A stretch of 64,000 nucleotides of DNA. Source: Pseudoips prasinana. Lineage: Eukaryota > Arthropoda > Insecta > Lepidoptera > Nolidae. The notes under the pieces are model-generated. The model saw only the letters and a list, made by a program, of their open reading frames with translations, did no database searches and was not told where the DNA came from. The stretch spans positions 26,138,001-26,202,000 of the forward strand of contig OX621255.1 in assembly GCA_951640165.1 (NCBI GenBank), given 5' to 3'. Shown one piece after another: positions 31,700 through 41,288 of this stretch; within the stretch, counting starts at the first letter, position 1, and each line of letters begins with the position of its first letter. The position numbers and the translations under genes are program-made.

Positions 31700-32141
31700 T
31701 ATTTTAAAATAGTGGGTTGTTGATATATTATCTTTTCATTTGTCTCATAGTCATTAGTCAATATTATATTATTAAATCAGTAACTCAAACTTCTTGAACG
31801 TCATAAAGTTGTCAACATGACGTATGTACGTCTATGAACATTATGGAATGCGTTCGGATACACTCACAACTAAAAGTAAACTGAGTACCTATTTTGTTTT
31901 GTAGACTGGGAGATATTTTTTATAGTTTTGTTTCTCGCACCCAGTGTGTGTAGAATATGTATGTGTACTTTTAAGTATGGTGTTTAATTAAGATTGTTTG
32001 TACATACCAAGCTTGTACACTGGCGGGTGGTGCAGAGTATACTAGTGTATATATTATTGCACTGCATTAGTTGTAATTTAACAACTTTAAATTATATTTT
32101 ATTATTTATTTATATTTTATATTATTATTTATTTTAAGTCA

Positions 32142-35100
32142 ATGCCTAGTGATTCTGATGATTCATTTTATTCTGCCTATGATTCCTCAACATCCGCAAA
32201 CGATAGCTTTTGCTCGTTCAGCGATACACTCGGGGATTTTCTGCACCTGACATTTTATCAAAACATTGTTAATCAATTAAACGTTTGCCATATAAATGCT
32301 CAGAGTATCCCAAGTCATTATTCTGAATGTTTAAATGCGTTCACTGACAGTAACATCCATGCCATCCTGATATCTGAAAGCTGGCTCAAACCTCCTCTAC
32401 TTTCTACAACGTATCCTCTCCCCGGGTTCATTCTCGTCCGCAATGATCGAATTGTTAAGGGAGGGGGTGGCGTTGTAATTTACTTGAGAAGTGACCTTGT
32501 CTTTAAGATTTTAGCTACTTCAACGAACAATAATTCAGTTTCTGCTGAGTATCTATTTCTTGAAGTTTCCCTCAAAGGGTCCAAAATTATTATTGGTGTG
32601 GTTTATTGTCCCCTAAATGCTGACTACTTCACCGATTTTGACTTGGTACTGGAATCTAAGGGTTCGGAGTATTTTCATCACATTATCAGGTCCAAAATTA
32701 TTATTGGTGTGGTTTATTGTCCCCTAAATGCTGACTACTTCACCGATTTTGACTTGGTACTGGAATCTATGGGTTCGGAGTATTCTCATCACATTATCAT
32801 GTGAGATTTCAACACCAACCTCCTCGCTCACAACTCCCCTCGCTCTCGTAAACTCCTACAAATTGTTGAGTCAAGTAGCTTGCATGTTCTGCCTCTCCAA
32901 GCTACTCACCACAATATCAACGGCGAAGATACTTGGCTCGACCTTATCCTTACCTCTAACCCTTCCTTGGTTTCTTCTCATGGTCAACATGAAGCTCCTG
33001 GATTTTCCCGTCACGATCTTATTAACCGATCCTACACCCTGAAGCCTCCTAAGCCTAAACCTAAGGTGTTGCACGTGCGTTCTTTTGCTAGGATTAATGT
33101 CGATAAATTATGTAAGGATGCGTCGGAAATTGACTGGATGCCTTTGACGGAAGCTCTAACCATAGACGAAAAGGTCTATGTGCTCAATGATACCATCACT
33201 AAACTTTACAACGTCCATGCTCCGGTTAGAAAAGTCAAATTTAAGCGTCCTCCAGCGCCTTGGATGACAACAATGGTTAAGATGGCTATGCGGCGTCGGG
33301 ACCTTGCATTTCGTAAATTTAAAAGGGAACGATCTGATCTCAATTGGAACCTCTTTAAGATTGCTAGGAATCGGTGTAACCGGATGATACGTAATGCTAA
33401 ACGCCGTCATATTTGCGAAAGTATATCCTCATCAACTCCTGCTGGTATCTGGAAAGTCCTCGGAACTTTAGGTATCGGCAAGTCGCGGAATTTAGACCTT
33501 CCTAGCTCCATTGGTTTAGATTATCTTAACCGTCATTTCACCACCACTTCATCCGTAGATCACCTCACCATAATGCAAACTATCGCCTATGTAAATGTTC
33601 TAACGCGCCCCAATGTTAAACAGTTTTCTTTTTCTCCAGTCGATTTGAATGAGCTCAAGAAGATAATCCTTTCCATCAAATCCAGTGCAGTTGGCTGTGA
33701 TTGCATCAGTCGACGCATGATCACAGCAATATTAGATCACCTCCTCCCTGTAATCTGTCACGTTGTAAACTTCTCTCTCGATTCCGGATCATTTCCCTCC
33801 ACATGGCGTAAAGCCTACGTCCATCCTCTCCCTAAGAACTCTAATCCCTCCCTACCCACTCACTATCGTCCTATTTCAATCCTTCCTTTTCTATCTAAAG
33901 TACTGGAGTCCTGTGTCCATAAACAGTTCTCACATTTCATACTTGCCAACAGCCTAATTAGCCCGCTACAATCTGGGTTCAGGCCTGGCCACAGTACTTC
34001 CACTGCTCTCCTCAAAGTGACTGGCGATATTAGGGCTGCTATGGAGGATACTAAAGTCACTGTTATGGTTTTGGTAGACTTTTCTAATGCTTTTAATACC
34101 GTCAGGCACGATATCCTGTTATCCATCCTTTCTTATCTTATGGTCTCGGACAACGCGCTGAAATGGTTTTCCTCTTATCTTCGAGGGCGCCAGCAATCGG
34201 TACGCGTCGGTGAAGCCTCATCGAACTGGTATTATCTTGACACTGGCGTTCCTCAAGGCGGTATTCTCTCTCCTCTTTTATTCTCTGTTTTTATAAACCT
34301 CTTAACGAATGATCTTCAGAGTGCGTATCATCTTTATGCCGATGACCTACAACTGTATACACATGCGAGCATAGACAGTTTGTCAGAAGCGATCAATAAA
34401 GTTAATCTGGACTTAGAATTTATAAAAAAACTGGTCGAATAGGTTCGGTGTCACTGTAAACCCAGCTAAATGCCAAGCCATCATCGTGGGTAGTTCTCGT
34501 ATGATGAGCCGTACCTATAATTTTTAACCAATTATCTATTCCCATCAGCCGATGTGTAAAAAATCTTGGCTTACACATCGACACAGCATTTAGTTGGCAG
34601 AACCAGGTTTCTAATGTATTTCAGAGGGTCACAAGTGTTCTACGGAGTCTTTATCGCCTCAAATACTTCCTGCCCTCAAAAACAAAAGTAATGCTCGTGC
34701 AGGCCTTAATCTTTCCTATAATTGACTATAGTGATGTGTGCTACTTTGACCTGAATGCAGATCACCTCAATAAACTTGACCGACTTCTTAATAACTGCAT
34801 TCGATTCATATTCAATCTTCGTAAATATGACCATGTGAGTGACTACCGAGCTCAGCTAAAGTGGTTCCCTATTCGTCAGCGCAGAACGTTGAGAGCCTTA
34901 ACTACCTTATTTTCTCTTCTAAACTCGCCTTCTTCTCCTCTATACTTAACTTCTCAATTCAAATATCTTCATAACAATCATTCCAAAAATCTTCGTTCTT
35001 CTCACAACCGTCTTCTTCAATGCCCATCTCATCGTTCTGATTTCATCCATTCTTCCTTTTTCGATCAATCCATTCTTCTTTGGAGCTCTCTTCCGGTTGA

Positions 35101-35203
35101 GATCAGGATGGCAAAGAGTAGCTTTTCTTTTAAAAAGAAAATCCGTGAACATATTATGAAAAAAATATGGCAGAATCAGCCCAATAGCTCTTTTCTATCA
35201 TAA
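32142..35203 (+). pseudogene. LINE L-A ORF2: endonuclease and reverse transcriptase, broken
   Basis: The frame begins MPSDSDDSFYSAYD. The endonuclease part has CHINAQSIPS, ILISESWLKPP and IVKGGGGVVIYLR. A 111-bp in-frame tandem duplication follows (32580-32801), then TGA at 32802-32804 exactly where GDFN would be expected (it reads stop-DFN). The same frame continues open to 34442 with reverse transcriptase motifs VDFSNAFNTVRHDIL, GVPQGGILSPLLFSV and YADDLQLY. Beyond a 7-A run at 34424-34430 the frame shifts at least twice, and a last open stretch ends at 35203 (NNCIRFIFNLRKYDHVSDY). The YADD box is intact but the protein cannot be made. Confidence 0.85.
32580..32801 (+). repeat. 111-bp in-frame tandem duplication inside the endonuclease domain
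   Basis: The block beginning TCCAAAATTATTATTGGTG occurs at 32580 and again at 32691, with only a few differences. It adds 37 residues (IIIGVVYCPLNADYFTDFDL is present twice). Confidence 0.9.
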
Positions 35204-35444
35204 AATTTTCTCTAGGTATATATTTATGTCTATGTATGTATATTTATGTATGGGTATGTATATTTATGTATTTATGTTTATTATTTTATAAATATATATT
35301 ATTATATTCTAGTTTTAATTTATGTAGTTTATGTAACTATTTTTATTGTATTTTTTAAGTATAAGATTTATCACCTCCACACACGACGTGTTAAGTGCAC
35401 CTACCTTATTTTTCTCTGCATCACCCTAAGGTAGACTGGTAGAG

Positions 35445-35459
35445 AATGCCTCCGGCATT
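35445..35459 (+). other. Conserved LINE 3' UTR hairpin, AATGCC/GGCATT stem
   Basis: AATGCC, loop TCC, GGCATT, preceded by CTGGTAGAG and followed by AAGTCCGCC. The same position in other copies has different but paired stems. Confidence 0.7.
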
Positions 35460-35508
35460 AAGTCCGCCTCTGTACATCCATGTGCAAAAGTTTTAAATAA
35501 AAAAAAAA

Positions 35509-36005
35509 TAATAACAAACAAAACACATCTACGAAACAGTCAATGTCGTATACATAAAACGAGCCAAGTTTACGGTCAATATATTATTGGTAGAGTCAGT
35601 GACACATCGGTAATAACAAACTAAACACATCTTCGAAACAGTCAATGTCGTATATATAAAACTAGCCAAGTTCACGGTCAATATATTATTGGTAGAGCCG
35701 GTGACACACGGTACCTAATAACAAACGAAACACTCAATCTCGTATATATAAAACTAGCCAAGTTCACGGTCAATATATTATTGGTAGAGTCAGTGACACC
35801 CGGTAATAACAAACGAAACACATCTACGAAACAGTCAATGTCGTATATATAAAACTAGCCAAGTTCACGGTCAATATGTTATTGGTACAGTCAGTGACAC
35901 ATCGGTAATAACGAAAGAGAGCCTTAACACAACATTTGAACTTAAGACCACATTAATTGCCGTTGAAAACGAAACACATCTATAAAACAGTCGATGTCGT
36001 ATATA
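35509..36005 (+). repeat. Tandem array, part 2 (four units and the start of a longer one)
   Basis: Continuation of the array after the LINE. One unit (about 35720-35745) is shortened. From about 35908 a longer unit type starts with GAAAGAGAGCCTTAACACAA. The array is cut at TATA by the mariner-type insertion. Confidence 0.85.
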
Positions 36006-36120
36006 CAGGGTGGCGCAATAGAACGTGCATATTGCATCATTTTTTTTGCGGGGTAGAAGGGGCGTGGGCGAGGGGAGACCGATATCGTTGGGTAGCGCGG
36101 TTCATGAAGTTTTAGTCACT

Positions 36121-37233
36121 ATGAGTCACTTCGACGGGAAGCGTCGCGCATTTTGCGTGCGCGCATTTTACGAAAACTCTCGTTCGTACGTAGTTGTCAG
36201 GCGACTATTTTGTTCTGAGTATGGTGTACGGCAAATTAGGGAGGCTCCGAGTGCTAATTTAATTAAAATCTGGATAAAGCGGTTTGAAGAGACTGGATCG
36301 ACGTTTAAACCACACGCAAAAGGTCGTCCACGCACATCTAGGACCGAAGACAATATTGAGAGTGTTAAGCAGTCGGTACGAGAAGATCCACAAATGTCTA
36401 CTCGCAAGAGATCGTCTGTCCTAAACATATCGCGACGAAGTTTGCAACGAATTTTAAACTTGGATCTTAAATTGCATCCATACAAGCTGCAATTAACTCA
36501 AGAATTGAAAGACTCTGACTTCATAGCACGGCTCACATTTGCTAATGAAATGCTCAATCGGTTTTCAAATTTTGAAAACATCCTTTTCTCTGATGAGGCA
36601 CATTTTCATATGAATGGGTTCGTAAACCGCCAAAATTGTCGTTATTGGAATAGTGAGAATCCCAGACTCAAACATCAAAAACCGTTACATAGCCCTAAAG
36701 TGACAGTTTGGGCCGCAATCTCTGCCAAAGGAATAATTGGTCCTTACTTTTTTGAAAACGCACGGGGGCAAAACATCACTGTTAATACCGAACGCTATGT
36801 TGCGATGTTGGAAGGTTTTTTGGCCCCAGAACTTGAAAATTCAAGAATAAAGAACTCTAGGACAAGTCCTAGAGTTCTTTCCAGTCCAAGGTTCCAACAA
36901 GACGGAGCTACCAGTCACACATCAAATGACTCCATGGCGGTTGTGAAGCAGATGTTCCCTGGCAAACTGATTTCGAAAAGAGGTGATATCCCATGGCCTC
37001 CGCGCAGTCCAGACTTGACACCTCCTGACTTTTTTTTGTGGGGATACCTCAAACACAAAGTCTACACCAATAATCCGAGAAACATCAGTCAGCTCAAGGA
37101 GAATATTCGTGGTGAAATGGCAGCAATCACACCAGCACTACTTAAGAAAGTTTTCGGTAATTTCCGTTTGCGGTTAGAGGAGTGCCAACGTAGAGAGGGT
37201 CATCATTTAGATGATGTTATTTTTAAAAAATAA
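36121..37233 (+). CDS. Mariner-type transposase, DD41D spacing
   Basis: 370 residues from the ATG at 36121; the frame is open upstream to a GTG inside the left inverted repeat but has no earlier ATG. Residues about 1-125 form paired helix-turn-helix DNA-binding regions with a GRPR-like linker (KGRPRTSRT, about 67-75). The catalytic DDE/D domain has ILFSDEAHFH (D158), RFQQDGATSHT (D261) and SPDLTPPDFFLWGYLK (D303). With 41 residues between the second and third aspartates this is DD41D spacing, unlike the DD34D of classical mariner. The enzyme would cut and paste the element at TA sites. The intact frame and perfect ends suggest a recent, possibly active copy. Confidence 0.9.
   Translation: MSHFDGKRRAFCVRAFYENSRSYVVVRRLFCSEYGVRQIREAPSANLIKIWIKRFEETGSTFKPHAKGRPRTSRTEDNIESVKQSVREDPQMSTRKRSSVLNISRRSLQRILNLDLKLHPYKLQLTQELKDSDFIARLTFANEMLNRFSNFENILFSDEAHFHMNGFVNRQNCRYWNSENPRLKHQKPLHSPKVTVWAAISAKGIIGPYFFENARGQNITVNTERYVAMLEGFLAPELENSRIKNSRTSPRVLSSPRFQQDGATSHTSNDSMAVVKQMFPGKLISKRGDIPWPPRSPDLTPPDFFLWGYLKHKVYTNNPRNISQLKENIRGEMAAITPALLKKVFGNFRLRLEECQRREGHHLDDVIFKK
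36849..36880. repeat. 15-bp perfect hairpin inside the transposase gene
   Basis: AAAGAACTCTAGGAC, loop AA, GTCCTAGAGTTCTTT. It encodes KNSRTSPRVLSS in an otherwise poorly conserved stretch just before the second catalytic aspartate, so it may be an in-frame insertion. Its presence may also explain the wide second spacing region upstream of D261. Confidence 0.8.
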
Positions 37234-37338
37234 ACTTCAGTTATCACTTAATAATTGCTTAGTTTTATTTTAACTATACCTTTTGTATTTACTTTTTAAT
37301 AATTATTTTAAAAATGCACGTTCTATTGCGCCACCCTG

Positions 37339-37690
37339 TATAAAACCAGCCAAGTTCACGGTCAATATATTATTGGTACAGTCAGTGACACATCGGTAAT
37401 AGCGAAAGAGAGCCTTAACACAACATTTGAACTTAAGACCACATTAATTGCCGTTGAAAACGAAACACATCAACGAAACAGTCAATGTCGTATATATAAA
37501 ACCAGCCAAGTTCATGGTCAGTATATTATTGGTAGAGTCAGTGACGCATAGGTACTAATGAAAGAGAACCTTAACACAACGTTTGAACTTAAGACCACAT
37601 TAATTGCCATTGAAAAAGAAACACATCTACGAAACACTCAATGTCGTATATATAAAACTAGCCAAGTTCATGATCTCTGTAATATATGGA
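37339..37690 (+). repeat. Tandem array, part 3 (longer units, decaying end)
   Basis: Longer units with GAAAGAGAGCCTTAACACAA and ACTTAAGACCACATTAATTG, ending after the AACTAGCCAAGTTCATGATC boundary near 37670. Confidence 0.85.
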
Positions 37691-37968
37691 ACTTTATCCA
37701 ATGAATTTTTTGTCTGTACATTGAAAGTAGTTGATTAGTGTATTGAGACAGGAGAAAAGAGAAAACAGGCCAACAAGCAGGGCTACGACACGCAATCACT
37801 AGCGTTAAAATTGATAACAACGGACGTGATTTTTTATCTTATGTTTACATCCAATATTATTCGGTTTAACTTGCTTAAGATAACTTAGTTGACTTGTAAA
37901 TATTTTACAGGTCTTCGTTGATCCCACAACAAGATTCAAATACCATGTTCGGCTGAAAACCTAAAAAA
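37691..37968. other. Array flank with duplicated segment
   Basis: 37810-37886 repeats 30404-30480 (upstream region of gene A). The rest is unassigned. Confidence 0.55.
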
Positions 37969-38565
37969 CCGGCCAAGTGCGAGTCGGACTCGCCCATGAA
38001 GGGTTCCGTAGCAGCAATTATTTCAGTTGATTAAATGAAAGCAAATTGCGGTTTACGATTTATGGCGTATTAAAAAAATACTACTTGCTAGATCTCGTTC
38101 AAACCAATTTTCGTTGTTAGTTTGCATGGTAATGTATATCATATATTTTTTTAGTTTTATCATTCTCTTATTTTAGAAGTTATAGGGGGGGGGGGACACC
38201 CCTTTTACCTCTTTGGAAGTGTCCCACGGGCAAAGAATTCAGTTAAGAAAAAAAAAATTAAGAAACCTCAATATCATTTTTGAAGACCTATCCATAGAAA
38301 CCCCACATGTATGGGTACGTTGAAGAAAAAAATTTGAGTTTCAGTTCTATGTATGGGGACCCCCAAAATTATTGATATTTTTCTATTTTTGTGTGAAAAT
38401 CTTAATGTGGTTTACCGAATACATATACTTACCAAGTTTCAACAGTAAAGCTCTTATAGTTTCGGAAAAAAGTGGCTGTGACATACGGACGGACAGACAG
38501 ACAGACAGACATGTCGAATCTATAAGGGTTCCGTTTTTTGCCATTTGGCTACGGAACCCTAAAAA
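37969..38565 (+). repeat. Interspersed repeat family R1, copy 3
   Basis: Starts CCGGCCAAGTGCGAGTCGG and ends GGCTACGGAACCCTAAAAA, with an internal G-run (about 38187-38196) and a (GACA)n-like run near 38501-38510. The open frame at 38372-38581 is repeat sequence. Confidence 0.8.
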
Positions 38566-38604
38566 CATAGGGAAGAAGTGAAAACAACATTTTTATACAA
38601 TACA

Positions 38605-38676
38605 TAGGGTTCACTTTTAACTGGGGAAATTTGACATACTTGGGTAGCTTGCTGTGATGGCGACTGTACTTAATAA
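38605..38676. repeat. TA-MITE family M1, half copy
   Basis: AGGGTTCACTTTTAACTGGG, then GGGTAGCTTGCTGTGATGGC and GACTGTAC, matches the right half of the M1 elements at 46557 and elsewhere. Confidence 0.6.
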
Positions 38677-38899
38677 AAAAGAAATGTACGGTCTCATCGC
38701 CGTATATTTTCTTGCTTACTCTGCAACTTACATAAAAATAACATGACTAACTAATTTAAATATAGTGAATTTATAACTGTGTAGCCATCAACTATAGTTA
38801 GTAGAAACAATCGCCTTTCTAGTACTGTAATTTACTTATAACTTAAATAAACTTGGAGCTACTAAGTGGTTAAAAATCCCGTGTTCATGCGCGCTCTAG

Positions 38900-39260
38900 T
38901 ATGTTTCGCCGGACCGTCTCAACTGGGCCGTATTGAAACCGGTAGAAGATGAACCCGCTGAGTTTGTTTCGCTGGGTCTTCTCAGTTGGGGCGCATTGGA
39001 CCCAGTGGTAACATTAAAGCGCGACCGTCGTTAGTAACACAAGGGCCGCCATAATAATAACAATATTGAATTCGTACCTTAATACAGACAGAACCATTCA
39101 GACAATATGTAGTAAAATATAGCTCAAACTATAAATTTCGATAATTAAACTTAATACAAGCCAGCTAAATATCATTACTATTATAAAATTAGTTTTATAA
39201 AAATGTTTTAATAATCCGTGTACCTAATTATCTATATGTAACTAGAAAAAGTTATTTTAT
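38900..39260 (+). repeat. LINE 3' UTR fragment plus repeat family X
   Basis: 38930-39010 (GAACCCGCTGAGTTTGTTTC, CTGGGTCTTCTCAGTTGGG) resembles a common lepidopteran LINE 3' region. 39010-39260 is family X (ATTCAGACAATATGTAGTAA). This supports family X being a LINE 3' end. Confidence 0.55.
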
Positions 39261-39306
39261 TTTTTTTATTTAAAGTGCTCCTGTGTTTGTAAGATGGCTA
39301 ATCTCT

Positions 39307-39340
39307 ATTGAGACTGGAAACCGTGGCTTCCAGTCTCAAT
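39307..39340. repeat. 13-bp perfect hairpin
   Basis: ATTGAGACTGGAA, 8-base loop, TTCCAGTCTCAAT. Confidence 0.8.
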
Positions 39341-39469
39341 TAAGGAAAGAAGGATCAAGATTAACGATTGAGAATTAAGGAAGAATTCGGCTAGGAGGAC
39401 ATTATTATTATTAGTGTAGTGTAGTTTACTTATCCGAAATAAAATAATAATAATAATTATATTATTATG

Positions 39470-39714
39470 TACGAACGGGCCTGCTGGTGTGGTTAGCAAG
39501 TGCTTGTTTTTCACGCCAGAGGTCGTGGGTTCGATTCCCAACTAGGACAAATATTTGTGTGCATGAACATGTCTGGGTAAAATTTATCTATACAAATATA
39601 TATTTACAAAAAAAAAGTAGTGTATCTAGTATATCAGTTACAATACAAGTTCTGCTTAGTTAAGGATCAGATGGCCGTGTGTGAATAATGCCCCAGGATA
39701 TTATTATTATTATG
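39470..39714 (+). repeat. tRNA-derived SINE family S2, sense copy
   Basis: Head CTGCTGGTGTGGTTAGCAAG, B-box GGGTTCGATTCCC, body ATTTGTGTGCATGAACATGT, 3' part GATCAGATGGCCGTGTGTG and (ATT)n. Confidence 0.75.
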
Positions 39715-39724
39715 AAATCCTAGA

Positions 39725-39734
39725 TATATATATA

Positions 39735-39771
<37 letters not shown>
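39725..39771. repeat. (TA)n microsatellite
   Basis: Long TA dinucleotide run with one T-interruption. Confidence 0.95.
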
Positions 39772-39774
<3 letters not shown>

Positions 39775-39776
<2 letters not shown>

Positions 39777-40085
39777 CTTTGCGTCTGTTACAGACGATTT
39801 ACGGCGAATTGTTGTGAGACATTTCTTTTGGTGGCTAAGCAAACCGATGCGAGAGCGACATAGCCTGCCGCAGGCCTGACAAGACAAGTTTGCGGTGGTT
39901 GGTGCCGAGCCGCTTTGATGTCGCTTCCGTCTCTTATCAGCAAGTTCCGAACCAGGCTTCATCACAGATCTCTCTTCAACTCTTCAACTCTATTTTCAGC
40001 GAGCTTTTCCCAGCTACTGTGGTCAATTTTAAAAGCGGCATATCCTGCTTGGCCCTGCTTGGTGCAGTCTTTAAATAAAATCCTA
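39775..40085 (-). pseudogene. LINE C-terminal fragment with C2H2 zinc finger
   Basis: The minus strand encodes SCQACGRLCRSRIGLLSHQK followed by KC, a C2H2-type finger of the kind found at the C-terminus of some LINE polyproteins, preceded by RRKRHQSG. In a shifted frame upstream (40075-39985) it reads KDCTKQGQAGYAAFKIDHSS and WEKLAENRVEELKR, matching the W..LA..R region that precedes that finger. A frameshift and a stop separate the two parts. Confidence 0.5.
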
Positions 40086-40124
40086 AGTGTTATATTATAA
40101 TATATTACCGGTTGTTCTAGTTCA

Positions 40125-40430
40125 TTCGCGGTCGTCACTCGAGACAGTATACTGAGCTCGAGATCTTTCCTGCCCCGTCAGACGTCGGTTCTATGACTCA
40201 TTTGCCCCGCCCACTGCCACTTTAGCTAGGTAATTATTTGGGCTTTTTTGGTTACTTTGGTTCCCCTGCCCATTTCTGATTCGATCGCAAAGGGATACTC
40301 CGATCACAGACCTATTCATTTCTCCCTTGGATGCCGGAAGACGTAGCCCGGGCAGGTCTCATACAAGGTGAACCGACGATCTTGCAAAGGTCAGTATGAC
40401 GTGAATGACATCCATCGCTCGACAAGAGCC
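40125..40430. pseudogene. RTE LINE fragments in opposite orientations
   Basis: 40125-40320 is antisense RTE coding sequence (CGCCCACTGCCACTTTAGCT). 40330-40430 is sense (GGATGCCGGAAGACGTAGCC, GGTGAACCGACGATCTTGC). The inverted junction marks a rearranged or doubly inserted element. Confidence 0.6.
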
Positions 40431-40460
40431 TGTCCCTAGAATGGGAGGATCACACATATA

Positions 40461-40545
40461 TTATATTATGAAGGCGAAAGTTTGTGAGTGTGCATGTTTG
40501 TTACTTCTTCACGCTAAAACTACCGAATGGATTTTGATGAAACCT
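40461..40545 (+). mobile_element. Helitron-like 5' fragment
   Basis: ATGAAGGCGAAAGTTTGTGA, TGTTTGTTACTTCTTCACGC. Same start type as 57045-57225. Cut by the S1 SINE insertion. Confidence 0.5.
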
Positions 40546-40555
40546 TTTTTTTTTA

Positions 40556-40801
40556 TATAGGGACAATGTCACACAAATCATCCTAGCCCCAAATTAAGCA
40601 AAGCTTGTTCTTATACCAGGCGACGATATACATACTTATATAGATAGATAAATACTTAAATACATAGAAAACATCCATGACTTAGAAACAAATATTCATG
40701 CTCAATACAAATAATACAAATATTTGCACTTACCGGGATTCGAACCCAGGACCACCAGCTTCGTAGGCGGGAGCACTACCAACTAGGCTTCGGTGATCGT
40801 A
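40556..40801 (-). repeat. tRNA-derived SINE family S1, copy 3
   Basis: Full head, body and tail on the minus strand. It abuts a C-run (about 40802-40820) on the head side. Confidence 0.8.
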
Positions 40802-40820
40802 CCCCCCCCCCCCCCCCCCC

Positions 40821-41273
40821 ACGGGTAATATGGGACGGCGATATTCTTTAACGCCCTCAGCCACACAGTCAAAGGTCGCAAGATAATAAATAGCTGGTAT
40901 TTAATTATCTTGTTTTTTATTTAGTCATGTTATTTGGAACAGGTTGCATTCGTCGGTAGACCGGAAAGTGGTTCGACCGGTTCACTTAAATCATAATTTA
41001 TTCTTTAGGTATTATGCGTCTCGTGGCATTGAACAAGGATCTAGCCAATTCCGTGTGATTCACAAAAAATATAAATATGTTTGGGGATATACCTTTATAA
41101 TTGGATTACCTTAGTCACCACTATATGATACTGTGACGACCTTCTTGGTTGCACACCTTCGTTCATCCAAACAAACGTTTTATAAAGAAATAATTAAAAA
41201 GAAATCGTTTGAAAATATTTCAAACGAAAACAAAATTCTTTATTAGTCAGATTCGTCAGATTAGTCAGTCAGT
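40821..41273. other. Unassigned sequence
   Basis: No gene or element recognised. Confidence 0.5.
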
Positions 41274-41288
41274 CTACGACAGAACCCT

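Larger units (their letters stand above)
31700..35508 (+). mobile_element. Jockey/CR1-group LINE (family L-A), 5'-truncated copy inside the array
   Basis: Flanked by TAATAAC on both sides (31693-31699 and 35509-35515), a target-site duplication that continues the array unit. It holds a leader, ORF2 remnants, a 3' UTR with the family hairpin (35445-35459) and an A-rich end. ORF1, present in the copy at 57516, is missing. Confidence 0.85.
36006..37338 (+). mobile_element. Complete mariner-type (IS630-Tc1-mariner) transposon, 1333 bp
   Basis: Perfect 25-bp terminal inverted repeats (36006-36030 and 37314-37338; outer part CAGGGTGGCGCAATAGAACG), each flanked by TA (36004-36005 and 37339-37340). 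It contains one intact transposase frame. It sits in the TATATA of an array unit, so the unit continues on the right as AAAACCAGCCAAG. No internal damage is visible apart from a 15-bp hairpin inside the gene. Confidence 0.93.

Noticed and set aside
36025..36120. 32-residue N-terminal extension of the transposase
   Set aside because: It would need a GTG start inside the terminal inverted repeat; the ATG at 36121 is the first ordinary start and fits the family.
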